NCBI GenBank assembly: GCA_905221615.1
Contig: CAJNDT010005914.1
Coordinates: 1,540,556 to 1,604,555, forward strand
DNA from: Symbiodinium sp. CCMP2592
Taxonomy: Eukaryota; Sar; Dinophyceae; Suessiales; Symbiodiniaceae
DNA: 64,000 nucleotides
Reading direction: 5' to 3'
Of the stretch, positions 1 through 9,798 are shown piece after piece. How positions within the stretch are numbered: the first letter of the stretch is position 1; the number at the start of each line of letters is the position of its first letter. Made by a program: the position numbers and the translations under genes. Under the pieces are notes generated by a model. It had not been told where the DNA came from and made no database searches. It worked only from the letters and a program-made list of their open reading frames with translations.

Positions 1-826
1 CGCAGCGCTTGTTGAGGATGTTCGTGATCCCCGGGCATCTTTGTGCAATGCAGTGCAATATAGGTGACAGATCTACCCAACTGGCGCCAACTTTCCCGCT
101 CGACCAGAAGTTCCGAGGCCCGTGGTCCGTCCGCCGGCTTGTGCCCACTGCCTCGTTTCTTCTTAGAGGATGCCGCTTGCGCATGTGCTTGAGCGGCCAC
201 CAGGCCTTGATTGATCATGTGGCAGGGATGGGCAGCATGGACAGGCTCGGAAAAAGCCCGTCTGGCACTCACAAGCCTTCATGACAAGTAGATGGATGGC
301 AGAAATTTTCCGAGTGCCGCGCCGGTTCTACAATAAGAGTCGAGCAAAGGCCCTGCCGTAAGAACAGAGGTGTGTCCACAGCAAGCCTCCGCGTAGTGCT
401 TGCTGGTCTACGTATGAGTTATTGAATGTTGCCTCTCAGAGCAACCTCTCATGTGTAAGTGTGCATGATGGAGAGTCAATGCTTGCCTGCGATGTGGGTA
501 CCATGTTTCCTGTAAAGCCGGCAGGCCCGAGTCAGTTGTGGAATATGCGGAGAAGATATACACATTCACGGACGAGAGCCCCACAACGTCGGACGCCGCC
601 TCCTACACTGCAGCCTTTAGAGACGATACTGACCAGAAGTTCTACGAATGCCTCTCGACTTGTTGAGCACTGTCAACTTGGTGTTATCTAGGGCAAGCTC
701 GTCTATCTTTCTGCCCGAGCATCTGCACTGAGTTTAGCCAAGTCTACTTCATTCTTACGCCGAAACTGCTGCATCGAATTCGCGCACAGCAAGACCCATT
801 GTGCCGAAAGCCGCGTTCACGCCGCG
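1..826. other. No recognisable gene
   Basis: No open frame here has recognisable domain composition, and frames are short on both strands. I see no RNA gene or clear repeat. Confidence 0.4.
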
Positions 827-1285
827 GTGGACAAGAATCTCGAAAGTTTGCTTCGGCACTGCCTGAGTGCAGATGCGTCCATAGTTACCTCCGCCCAACG
901 CGTGGTTGTGAGCTATGCCGAGAATGCCGTGCCTTTCGTGCAGCAGCGTACTGCAGGAGCCACATTGGAACTGATGAGCTGTCTAGTGCAGGCTGGCATT
1001 CGCAAAAACTTGCAGCACATATGGATGTGTGTCCAGACTCTCGTGACCGTATTGCGCGCACTGAGCCTGCGCCAGCGTCAGAAGTGCGTGTCCCTGTTTG
1101 CCAAGCTGCTGCTGGATCCTGCCTTTCCAAAGCGGAACATCTTGGAACAGCTGAAGCTGCTCTGGATAGTCGACCGCGATCCCAGACGAACCTATGCAGA
1201 TGCCTTGCAACAGATGCGGATTGCCGCAAAGATCTGCACCGAAGCAGATGTGCAGCGTGAGCTGAACACTAAGGATGAGTCATGA
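827..1285 (+). CDS. Hypothetical ORF cut by retroelement
   Basis: This open frame of about 150 codons begins at GTG; no ATG was chosen. Its leucine-rich, probably helical composition (for example ALSLRQRQKCVSLFAKLLLD) looks protein-like rather than random. I do not recognise a family. The last codons lie inside repeat A1 of the adjoining retrotransposon, so the stop codon is supplied by the element and the original 3' end is lost or displaced. It may be a fragment of the host gene or older transposon into which the element inserted. Intron structure cannot be judged. Confidence 0.3.
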   Translation: MDKNLESLLRHCLSADASIVTSAQRVVVSYAENAVPFVQQRTAGATLELMSCLVQAGIRKNLQHIWMCVQTLVTVLRALSLRQRQKCVSLFAKLLLDPAFPKRNILEQLKLLWIVDRDPRRTYADALQQMRIAAKICTEADVQRELNTKDES

Positions 1286-1305
1286 TTCGCGCCGTCTCAA
1301 GCTTC
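1263..1305 (+). repeat. Split direct repeat A1
   Basis: This 43-bp repeat is identical to A2 (8383-8425). It contains the symmetric nonamer ATGAGTCAT and marks the left boundary of the retroelement. Confidence 0.85.
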
Positions 1306-2589
1306 AGGTTGATGGGTTTCTGGGAGGTGCTCCCCCAGGTCCTTAACCTCCTCCAGTGGGGTTCCGGCCACGCGTGGTTTGGGCTGTCTTGCCCAGCACA
1401 CTGTTCGGGTTCCCTTTTGCTCTCCTTCGCTTTCTTTGCTTGTGGCTTTAGCTCGGGGGCCCTGGCTGTGGTTTTCTTCCTGAGGGCCCACCTTTTTGGA
1501 CTTTCTCCTGAGCCTGCTCCTTCGTGGACTTCCTCCTCTCCGGCTCCAGATCCCTCTCGGCCACCACGGCCTCACCACCTTCGGCTGCGTGCTTACGCGT
1601 TGCATGGGGGACAGTGAGGCTGACCTGTCCTCTGCCATCACTGAGGTCAATTGCCTTGGAGAGGCTGCGCGTCGCTTCCCTCCGCACCTCGCCCTCCAGG
1701 GCTGCTGCGTCTGAAGCTCCGGAGTGGGAGCTGGTCTCTGCTGCTGATCCTGCTGGTCAGCCTTTGGGGTCTAGTTTGGGTTCTAGTCCCGCCCCTAGTG
1801 GTTACCCTAGGGCCGACCCTATCCCTCCTTTGCCTGCTCCTATCAGTCGCTCCGAGACTGAGGCTGGCTTTCGGGATTGCCCTCAGCACTGCTTGGATTT
1901 GTGTGCACGGCTCACTGCCGGTCCTCTCTCAGCGGAAGCTCGGGCGAGACGGGCCTGGCGTGCGTTGGGCTGCAGAAGTCCTGTCGGGCCGCTGGGCCAC
2001 ACCTCTTTCCTCGGCTCCCTTGGCTGTCAGGCCGGCTATCTACATTGTGCTTCGGTCTCGTCTGGGCCGCCCTGCTCGCTTCACTTCCTTTACTGCCCTT
2101 CGTCGGGCCATTGGGGAAATTGAGGGCAGCCGGCGTGCCCTTTCCCGAGCCTCTTGCGTGATGAGGATAGACGACCGGAGCAGGACTCCCATGGACTCCC
2201 CTGCCGCCTGACGTGGCCGCTCATCTCCAATGGCACTCGCGACCTCCAGGTCTTGTGCCTTCCGTTGCTGCAACGGCTTTATGGTCTGCGTTCCGGCTTT
2301 CCTCCATACCTCTGCTATGGGCAATGCTGCGAGCACCGAGCCTTTGGACTCGATTGGCCCTTTCTGCCTGGAGTCTGTCGAGACAATCGACGAGGACGAG
2401 AGTGGAGAGGAGCACCCTACAGGGATCCAGTGCCAGGTCCTTCTCGTCGATCTGGACGAGAGCCTCCTTTCCTCGATGGAGCCCTTCGATCCGGTGACGG
2501 ACCTGACGGTCATGCCTTCCTCAACTGGTGCCCCAAGGCGAGGCTCTTATGCTGGCAGCCCGAGCATGGATCGGAGGGGACGGCGGCGA
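1306..2589 (+). other. 5' leader region of retroelement
   Basis: Several overlapping plus-strand frames are open here, with composition biased to Leu, Ser, Pro and Gly. None matches a domain I recognise. It sits between terminal repeat A1 and the gag-like coding region and is either leader or heavily frameshifted gag N-terminus. Confidence 0.4.
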
Positions 2590-3666
2590 ACGGCTCGCCT
2601 TCTACACCGCAGGCGAAGAGATGGAGGAGGCCCAGGATGCTCAGTGAAAGGAGGTCCCTCCAAAGCGGGCCGCAGCGGCAAAGAAGAGGGTGACGGTGAC
2701 GCAGCTGGCCGAACAGGTCACGGCTTTGGCGGGCCTGCTGCCCGGCCTTGTGGATCAGGTCAACTCGGTGGTAGACCGACAAAATGCAATGGAGAAGGCG
2801 GGCCAGCCCCTCTCACCTCCGACCTTGGCGGTAACCGCTCCGGCTCCATCGGCCTTGCCGCAGCCCGTTCCGTTGCAGTTCCCTCCAGCAGGTCAGGCAG
2901 GTCAGGCAAGCCAGGCGAAGGCCCTAGGTGCTTTGGCGAAGGTGCTGCCCTTGCCCGCAAAGGTCCCAGGTGCACTGCCATTTCAGGCTCCTCCTCCGCA
3001 GGCGACCCTGGCCGATCCTGACTTGGCTGCAAGCTCGGGCTCTCAGAGCTCCTCTTTGGCAAAGGCCCTGACACAACAAGGCGAGGCCCTCTCGATGCTG
3101 GTGGGGCACCTAGTTATAATAGTTGCCCAAGGCGAGCACTTAGACTTGTCGAGCTCGTCGGCCGGCCTCTCTGGCAAAGGGACAGCAAAGAGGGAGAAGC
3201 TCCAACAGGAGCTGGCAGTGGGGGCTCCAACTTCTTTCTTCAGGTGAGGCAAGGGGCCCACCGACGTCTCCTCGAGGAGATGCAAAGCCAAGGCCGGCTG
3301 TCTCTTGTGACCTACTTGGAGAGGCAGGGTGGATACGCCCACCAGCGAAACATGGGGATCCATATGCTGATGCTGACGCCTTCCTCCGCGGAGACGACCG
3401 CGCCGCTCGCGAGCACCTAGCGTTGGCCCTGAGTGCCACCGAGCAGGCAGCGGCCGACAACGGCCCTCCGTGCATTCTCTCCTCTAGTGCCTGCGGGCCT
3501 TGCTTCGGTGACCCTGGCTTACGTCAAGGAGGTCGACCTGTTGTCTCAGAGAAGGAAGGATGCTGTGCAGCCGGGCCGCAGCCAGCCCAGAGAAGGAGAA
3601 GATGGAGGGGAAGCGGAAAAGCCACCGAGGCGCCCGCGTTTTCCTCGAAAGCCAAAGGACAGCTAG
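2590..3666 (+). pseudogene. Gag-like protein of DIRS element, broken
   Basis: Coding potential runs through a block beginning near LAFYTAGEEMEEAQ, then a KRAAAAKKRVTVTQLAEQVT segment (about 2655-2715) and a long Ala/Pro/Gln linker to 3247. It continues in other frames to a basic tail ending PRRPRFPRKPKDS at 3666. The TQLAEQV helix followed by an Ala/Pro linker resembles the gag-like ORF that, from memory, precedes RT in dinoflagellate DIRS-type elements. An in-frame TGA lies at about 2643, and frame changes occur near 3247 and 3430, so it cannot be translated as one protein. Its role would be nucleocapsid formation. Family assignment is by resemblance, without alignment. Confidence 0.5.
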
Positions 3667-4440
3667 ACTGCTGCTCTGGCCTCCCGGGTTCTTGCCGAAG
3701 TGCAGCCCCCGGTGTTTCCCGAGCCCCGCCGGCGTTCCCGCTCCCGGCCCCACCTGTGCTAATTCAACTGCAGCCTGTGCCGACCATGCTCGCTCTGAGG
3801 TAGGCCGTGCCGGCGTCCCTTTTAAGGTCGATGCCCCAATCTCTTTTAGGTCTTGGGCTTTCTGTGCGCATTTGAAATTTCTTAAGGCCCGCACGCCCTT
3901 CTCCTATTTTCTTTCGAGAACTTTGCACCTTTGCCGGCGCGGTGGTTCCCCCCCGGCTTCGGTCCTCTTCCCGCTCCCCGTACCATACCCTGGCATGTTC
4001 CGGAGCACTTCCTTTGTGGGCTCCCGCCGTCGCACCTTGACCGCTGAACGGAGGCTTTTGCACATCTTGGTGATGGCCCTCAACTATCTTCTTTACAACG
4101 ACTGTTCTTTTGTGCCGGTGCACCTCTTGCAACGAGAGCCTAACCGTGCTCAGTGGCGGTGCCTGTGCTACATGGGGAAGCTGATCAGGACCTACGGTAG
4201 CGAGCTGGAGGGAGTAATACCTTCCACCGCCGGCCGTCGAATGAGCGCTTTGCGTGCCCGCCTTGGTGAGCTTTCGGAGAAGCTCACAAAACTGGGTCCG
4301 ACCCCTACGCCTGGATCCCACCGGAGGACCGCGAGCTGCCTCAGGACTCTCCTGCTGAGGCCCTGCAACCCTACGTGTCTGTCCAGGCCGACCTTCTCCA
4401 ACTGAGTGGCACGGGCTCCCATCCGACTCCTTTTCTTTCG
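3667..4440 (+). pseudogene. Pre-RT region of retroelement polyprotein
   Basis: This belongs to the open frame 3560-4405. The segment SRRRTLTAERRLLHILVMAL at about 4023-4085, followed by a tract rich in Tyr, Trp and Arg, looks like real protein. It corresponds in position to the conserved N-terminal region upstream of the RT fingers in dinoflagellate DIRS-like polyproteins. The frame closes at 4405 with no obvious start, so it is a frameshifted part of the same polyprotein rather than a separate gene. Confidence 0.4.
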
Positions 4441-5532
4441 GATGAGCTCTGGCTTGCCTACGTCGAGCCGAAGTCGCTCCTTTTTGGAAGGGTGCAGTCG
4501 AGAGGACCCCGGTGAAACACTGCGCCTTGCCCGGCTCTGGTCGTCCATGGGCCTCTTGTGCCTCGAGCCCTTTGACCCCAGCCTGCCGGAGCACTGCTAC
4601 ACGCGCATCTTTTGCGCAAAGAAAAGCTCGGGCAAGCTTCGCCAGATAGGCGTGGGCCCAACGGAACGGAAGCCTCACTGAAAGGGCCCTCACAACATCT
4701 CCCCACTGGAGAGGTCATGACATCCCTCAGCCTCTCTCCCTCCAAGGAGGGTTTCGCTCTGTGCGTGACTGATCGACGTGATTTTTATCACCAGCTCCAG
4801 ATCAGCAAGCAGAAAGCAAGGACGAACCGGCTTCGGCCGCTTATCCCCGCTAGTGAGGTTGCCGGCCTTCCGGCTTGGGAGGCGTTGCTTTCGGGGGCTG
4901 ATCCTGCAGTCTTGCCCTGCCCTCTTGCGAAAGGGCTCTCGCCAGCTGGGTGCCCGAGCGCGGGCCGCTCTTCGAGCCCTCCTTCCTATGTCCAGGCTTG
5001 CTTCGCCTCCGTTCTGCAAGGTGACCACCTGGGGGTTGAGCATGCTACGTGTGCCCACGCGGGCCTTCTGATGTCGGAGGGTTTGCTCGACTTCCACAGC
5101 CGGCTCGTTGCTCACAGCCCGGTGGTCGACGCTGTCTGCCACGACGGCCTGATCATCGACGACTACTTTTCCATTTCGAAGGTCCCCCGAGCCGACCATG
5201 ACAAGCTGGAACCTGCCTCTGACACGGCTGCCCGAGACCGGCTCCAACATGCGGGAGATCTACCTCCACCACTCTCTGCAAGGTTTGAAAATGCAAACGT
5301 TGCGTCCATAGCAGGTGCCGAGATCGACTCCCGGACGGCCACCCTGGATAAGCAGCTCTGTGTCGTTGGGGCCCCTCGCTGCAAGAGGCTCGCGCTCAGT
5401 GATCTCACCGCGATGCCTTGCATGCGTGCGTCATGGGCACGTGGTCCTCGGTGTTCACTTTCAGACGGCCCTGCTTCTGTGCGTTCTCCGCTGCTTTTGG
5501 CCTCGTCCCGCTCAGCCAGCTCGACCCTCTGA
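4440..5532 (+). pseudogene. Reverse transcriptase of DIRS element
   Basis: RNA-dependent DNA polymerase domain, spread over at least two frames. One frame gives DPGETLRLARLWSSMGLL near 4500-4560 and then KLRQIG. The frame of 4612-5532 gives DRRDFYHQLQ (motif A; the first Asp is in TDRRDFY, about 4770-4790). It then gives QGDHLGVEHATCAHAGLL (motif B; QGD, about 5019-5072) and DGLIIDDYF (motif C, with IIDD in place of YxDD, about 5143-5169). The QGD plus IDD pair is characteristic of DIRS/gypsy-clade RTs. At least one frameshift lies near 4610-4680. The catalytic Asp pair is present, so inactivation is by frame, not by active-site mutation. Confidence 0.7.
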
Positions 5533-5957
5533 GGCCTCGTGTGTTGCCTCTGCCACGCCGCTGTGCGGAGGAGCTCTTGCTTGCGGCCGCTTTGGCCCCC
5601 GTTGCCTGTGCTGATGTGGCGGCTCCCTTTGCAAAACGCCTATATGCTACCGATGCCTCCGAGGAGCGAGGAGCTATCTGCTCAGCCCCCCTTCCCGGTG
5701 ACTTGCAGGCCCTGGTGTGGAAGACTGACCGCAAACGGGGTTATGCACGGATCGCCTCGCCTGCGCGAGTGCTGCTAAAGAGGGCCGATCCTTTCTGGGA
5801 GGATGAGGAAGGCGAGCCGCCTGGGGCCCCTCCTCTCAGAAGGCCTCTGGGTTACCTTTTCATAGGTAAAGGAGCAAGGGCCATTGGACTTGAGCTTGGC
5901 TTTGGGCCCTTTGCTCGACCCGGCCGTGTCTCCTTACTTCTCCTTGACGGTCCCTAG
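5533..5957 (+). pseudogene. RNase H domain, N-terminal half
   Basis: In the frame of 5418-5957 the segment KRLYATDASEERGAICSA lies at about 5637-5690. The Asp of ATDAS is the first catalytic acid of a DIRS/Ty3-type RNase H, which degrades the RNA strand of the RNA:DNA hybrid. The domain follows the RT directly, as expected, but in another frame, so a frameshift separates them near 5420-5530. The second half of the domain lies downstream of the methyltransferase-like insert. Confidence 0.55.
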
Positions 5958-6135
5958 GCTGATAGAGTGGGTCTTCTTTCTCATTGAAGAAGACCGGGTC
6001 CGGTGCATCTACATTGTGCCTCCGCTCCAGCCTCGGCGCCCCATCTTGGGTGGATCCTCTGGCCCTGCCGACCGCGCTCTGCGGCTCTGCCCGGACGATT
6101 GGGCCTGGGTCTCGCGTTCCCTCGCCATAGGCTAG
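5884..6135 (+). pseudogene. Possible methyltransferase-like insert (degraded)
   Basis: The frame reads LIEWVFFLIEEDRVRCIYIVPP near 5958-6023 and then CPDDWAWVSRSLA. Many DIRS elements carry a DAM/C5-like methyltransferase domain between the two halves of the RNase H region, with a short Pro-Pro motif after a hydrophobic strand. The strand-PP arrangement and the position fit, but the usual Cys or Tyr after PP is not evident. Assignment is tentative; it could simply be a linker of the polyprotein. Confidence 0.3.
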
Positions 6136-6187
6136 GCCGGCAGCTGTTATCCAGGTCCCTGCCGAGGCTCCCTGCTCCAAGGCGAAG

Positions 6188-6790
6188 GTGTGGTCCAGAC
6201 TGAGGGACCTCCCGGGCTCCACCGAGACTGTTGCTCACTCCTGTGCGTTTGGTTCTCCTTTCCGGAAGGCCATCAGGCTACTCGCGGTTGGTTGCTCCTT
6301 GAGCTCTGTTGTCCGACCCTGCTTGTGCGTTGGAGGACACAAAAGAGTACAGGGCCGCTACGGGACCGCTTCTGCGCCCATTACCCCCGGCCTGGCCCAC
6401 GCGATTGGGTCCAGCTTTGATGCCTCCCTTCGGGCAAAAGTGAGCCGGCTCGCCCAAGCCGATCTTCGTGTTGAAGGCCTGGAGCGGATTGCTTCTTCGG
6501 ACCTTGCCCTCTCCCTTGACTGGAGAGTTGAGCAAGCTTGGCCATGGAAGGGGCAGGTCCACATTAATATCCTCGAGTCCTCCACCATTGCCCGCCTCTT
6601 CCTCTGAGGGTGGCCCCTTGCGTTTTGCGAACCTTTGCGACGGTTGTTAAAGGTCGCTCGCCATCCCAAGGCCTCCGCCATTCAGCCCGACGGGCTTCCG
6701 CCATCAGTCTGGCTGCGGGCCTCTATCATGGTGGGTTGTTCTGCCCGACCCGTTGGATTCCAGCCGATGCCCCTTCACGCTCGAAGCCTC
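6188..6790 (+). pseudogene. RNase H domain, C-terminal half
   Basis: In the frame of 6188-6607 HINILESSTIARLF lies at about 6560-6605; the Glu of NILES is the second RNase H acid. From 6610 another frame continues with FCPTRWIPADAPSRSKPLP (about 6737-6795), the PTR..PAD.SR ending typical of RNase H in this element class. A frameshift lies between them near 6605. It leads straight into the recombinase ORF, suggesting a single RT-RNase H-YR polyprotein in the ancestor. Confidence 0.55.
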
Positions 6791-8253
6791 TGCCGGAGCC
6801 TGTCAAGAGCCTTGGCCCGGGAGTTTGGAATCAAGACAGGTTCTACGAGGATGCTCGCCGACCCCGGCTCCGCCGCTGGGCTGCCAACTGGCTTCGTCTT
6901 GCCTTTGTGCTCCAGCCTTCCCTTGCTGATCTGAAGACTGCCTCTTTTGAGAGCCGGTGGACTTCCGTTCCCTTCCGTGCCTTCACTGCCTCTCGCCCGT
7001 TCGACTCGACGTTGGGCTTTTGGGGCGAGGGGCCCTCCTTCGGCGCCCGATGGTCTTTCCTTGTGCCCTGGCTGCTCTGCTTTCCGGCCCCCCTTTCCTC
7101 AGGCAGGCTTACCTTCAGGGTCTGCGGATTGGGGTTTGTAGCTTTTGCGCCTGCGGTTGCAGCCATGGAAACCAGAGCTCTGAAAGCAGAGGCCGAGAGG
7201 AGACTGTTTCGTACCGGTCTCGAGCTGGAGAGAGGTCGCCCGGTTCAGCAGACGACGAGGAACCGCCGCGGAAAACTGAAAGCTGCTTTCGAAGACTGGC
7301 TTTTCGATAGAGGCCGCACCTGGGAAGGACTGAGAGCTCTAGGGAGGAGCGACGTCGACCAGCTCAACGAGGTCCTTATTTGGTATGGCCAGTGGCTTTT
7401 TGAGGAGGGAAAGCCATACTACCATTACGCTGAGACCTTGAATGCTTTTACTCTGGACTGCCCCTCTGTGAGGAGACTTCTTCAACCAGCTTGGGATTTG
7501 GCTTTTGCCTGGCAACGACATGAGCCTCCGACGCACCACACTGCTATGCCTTGGCAAGTGCTTCTTGCCCTCATGGCAGTGTGCTACGTCTGGGGCTGGG
7601 ACGATGTCGCTGGGCTCCTAGCCCTTTGCTGGGGAGGTTTGGCCAGAGTTGGTGAGGTGTTGGCGGCCAAGAGGCGGAACTTGGTGGTCCCGGCTGACGT
7701 CGGCCTGGAGGCGCTGCCAGGACCCAAGCAGGTCTTTCTTTCAGTGCTGGAACCAAAGACCCGCTTTAAAGCGGCCCGTCACCAGTGTCTGAAAATTGAC
7801 CAACCCCAGCTGGTCGAAGCGATCATCTTTGCCTTTGGGCGGCTCGGCCCCGAAGCTTCGCTCTGGCCACGCTCGGGCTCTGCTCTCCGACTTCGTTTCA
7901 AGAAACTGCTCGCCGCGGTCGGGCTTCCTATTGGAGCAGTTGAAGGAGTGCGGGACTTTGACCTCGCCAGCCTCCGCGCAGGAGGCGCCACATGGCTGAT
8001 GAACGTTACAGAATCTCCAGATCTGGTCAGGCGACGCGGCCGCTGGATCACGAACAAGGTGATGGAGATTTACGTACAGGAGGTTTCTGCGATGATGTAT
8101 CTTCCCCGCTTGGAGCAAGGCCAACGGAAAAACCTCTTTGCATGGACAAACTCCTTTCAGTCAGCCTTCGAGTTTGCCCAGTGGAGCTCGTCGCTCCACC
8201 TTTCTCCGAGCCTGAGGCACGTTCTGCTGCAGCACGGCGTTTGCAATGCTTGA
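6610..8253 (+). CDS. Tyrosine recombinase (DIRS/Ngaro YR)
   Basis: Integrase of the retroelement: it would insert the circular cDNA by strand exchange through a phosphotyrosine. The open frame is 547 codons; the first ~60 are the RNase H tail. A plausible internal start is the ATG at 7165 (METRALKAEAERR). The N-terminal DNA-binding region covers about residues 200-310. The catalytic Arg is in LARVGEVL (about residue 346) and the second Arg in SLRAGGATWL (about residue 456). RRRGRW is near residue 474-480 and the nucleophilic Tyr is in MEIYVQE (about residue 488). The usual His of the HxxR box is absent (DLASLR), a substitution I believe common in dinoflagellate copies. It ends 50 bp before repeat B1. 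This is the only intact domain ORF of the element. Confidence 0.8.
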   Translation: MAPCVLRTFATVVKGRSPSQGLRHSARRASAISLAAGLYHGGLFCPTRWIPADAPSRSKPLPEPVKSLGPGVWNQDRFYEDARRPRLRRWAANWLRLAFVLQPSLADLKTASFESRWTSVPFRAFTASRPFDSTLGFWGEGPSFGARWSFLVPWLLCFPAPLSSGRLTFRVCGLGFVAFAPAVAAMETRALKAEAERRLFRTGLELERGRPVQQTTRNRRGKLKAAFEDWLFDRGRTWEGLRALGRSDVDQLNEVLIWYGQWLFEEGKPYYHYAETLNAFTLDCPSVRRLLQPAWDLAFAWQRHEPPTHHTAMPWQVLLALMAVCYVWGWDDVAGLLALCWGGLARVGEVLAAKRRNLVVPADVGLEALPGPKQVFLSVLEPKTRFKAARHQCLKIDQPQLVEAIIFAFGRLGPEASLWPRSGSALRLRFKKLLAAVGLPIGAVEGVRDFDLASLRAGGATWLMNVTESPDLVRRRGRWITNKVMEIYVQEVSAMMYLPRLEQGQRKNLFAWTNSFQSAFEFAQWSSSLHLSPSLRHVLLQHGVCNA

Positions 8254-8303
8254 GACTTCGGGTGCTTCTTCTTCTTTCTCCATTCTATTGTGTTTGGGGC
8301 GGA

Positions 8304-8384
8304 GGCCGCAGCAGCTGTACAGCGCAGCATAGCTGCCAACCTGTGACCTCCACTTCAAGGTGCAAACAGAGTGGCGAATCCTTG
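8304..8384 (+). repeat. Split direct repeat B1
   Basis: 81 bp, matching B2 (8449-8529) at all but one base (AAACAGAG here, AAAAAGAG in B2). It overlaps A2 by two bases. Confidence 0.85.
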
Positions 8385-8425
8385 AACACTAAGGATGAGT
8401 CATGATTCGCGCCGTCTCAAGCTTC
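8383..8425 (+). repeat. Split direct repeat A2
   Basis: 43 bp identical to A1 at 1263-1305, sandwiched between B1 and B2. Confidence 0.85.
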
Positions 8426-8448
8426 GCCCGCCCGGCCCGCCCACGCCC

Positions 8449-8529
8449 GGCCGCAGCAGCTGTACAGCGCAGCATAGCTGCCAACCTGTGACCTCCACTT
8501 CAAGGTGCAAAAAGAGTGGCGAATCCTTG
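8449..8529 (+). repeat. Split direct repeat B2, right end of element
   Basis: 81 bp, one mismatch to B1. A 23-bp C/G-rich spacer (8426-8448, CGCCC-type) separates it from A2. Confidence 0.85.
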
Positions 8530-9417
8530 TACAATCTCGTTCAATTTGGCTGAGGCCTGCCTCCAAGAGTCAGTGCGTGTCAAAAGAGAACTGGTCGTGC
8601 TGGTTGAGCATAAACAGATTGAATCACCCTCACACCCTCACCGACATCACCAGCATCACCAGCATCAGTAGCATCGCCGGCATGAACAGCATCACCACCA
8701 TCATCACTTGCTTTGCCTTCACCTTTCCTGTCAACAACATCAGGATCAATGTTCATCATCGTCACCACCACCATCATCATCATCATCATCCATGCTGTAT
8801 TTTCACACGCGGCAAAAGTCTCACGCTTGTCCTGCGGGCGCCGTTCAATCGTCACAGACGATTGGCCATCCTGTGATGACTGGCACGTCACCGCAGTGCC
8901 TTGTTGCGGTGTGGGTTTTCCACAGCTGAGATTACACGTCTTACCCTCGCATCAATGACTTAGTCATCCAATGCGTGGAGGTAAGGCGTACGAGCTTCGC
9001 AAACGACCACTGAGTACTTGTTCTGTGCAAGTTTTCGAAGCACTGACCACTGATCAGATCACTCATCATTCGTACCCGATGATCCAGTCGGTTGAGCGCA
9101 CTTGAATGTTCTCCATGTTCAGGGCAGCTGCATCCAGCTGAACTTGCTTGAGGATTAGTTGACTCCACCCCAAATCCTCCTGTGTCAAAAATGGCCGAGT
9201 CATTTCTGATCCGTCCACCTTCGGCGTTGGAAACTAAGTGTACGCTAGCTTCCTTCTGGGGTTCGACCCTACAAGACAACGCATAAGTTTGTGCTCAAGT
9301 GATCCAACTGCCCCGTTTCACGGATTTGGGGCGGTGTGTGGTCATCATACAGCCATGTTGATGGAGCAAAGCCATATAGTGACTTCAGGGATTAACAACC
9401 CTACCAAGAGTTCCTTG
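8530..9417. repeat. ATC/CAC microsatellite and unassigned flank
   Basis: About 8641-8793 is a degenerate ATCACC/CATCAT microsatellite, purest at 8760-8792. The rest of the interval shows no coding or RNA feature I can support. Confidence 0.6.
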
Positions 9418-9798
9418 CACTGTGCGAGACGCAGTGGACCCTAGACATCATGTCATAGTCATCCAAGAGACCCACTGGCATAAGACTGGGGACTATATTT
9501 CGGGACCCTTGGCTAGCTTTGACCCCTCGACCCGTGGGCTCAACATCAACTTTGGCAGGCGCTCGGGACTCCTTTTCCTCATCGCGTCCTCAAGGACCCG
9601 CGCATACAGGAGGTCCAACACGCACGTCTTGCACGTGTTCCTGTGGTGCGCAAAGTCAGCAACATGCCTTTCAGCATCGCGGAGGTCTATCAGCACGCGT
9701 GGAAAAGTAAGCTCACTTCAGACAAAAATCTAGAGCTTGGGCAAGGCATCTGGACACAACTTGACGACATCATCACGAAAGCTCCCATCCGGCATGTC
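9418..9798 (+). pseudogene. LINE endonuclease fragment (decayed)
   Basis: One frame reads HHVIVIQETHWHKTGDY at about 9440-9490; QETHW is the catalytic Glu motif of AP-type (EEP) endonucleases of LINEs. A shifted frame continues with AEVYQHAWKSK near 9680-9714, resembling the GCYQHVW segment downstream in the same family. At least one frameshift separates them. No RT follows, so this is an isolated fragment. Confidence 0.55.

Larger units (their letters stand above)
1263..8529 (+). mobile_element. DIRS-order retrotransposon, Ngaro/PAT-type
   Basis: The order is gag-like, reverse transcriptase, RNase H, methyltransferase-like region, then tyrosine recombinase, all on the plus strand. The ends carry split direct repeats: A1 at the left (1263-1305), and B1 (8304-8384), A2 (8383-8425) and B2 (8449-8529) at the right. 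A1 and A2 are identical over 43 bp; B1 and B2 differ at one base in 81. That A1...B1-A2-B2 layout is known for Ngaro and PAT elements, which integrate through a circular intermediate using a tyrosine recombinase and make no target duplication. Several frameshifts and stops in the gag, RT and RNase H regions show this copy is dead, but the recombinase frame is intact. The near-identity of the repeats suggests insertion was not very ancient, or that the repeats have been homogenised. Confidence 0.8.
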
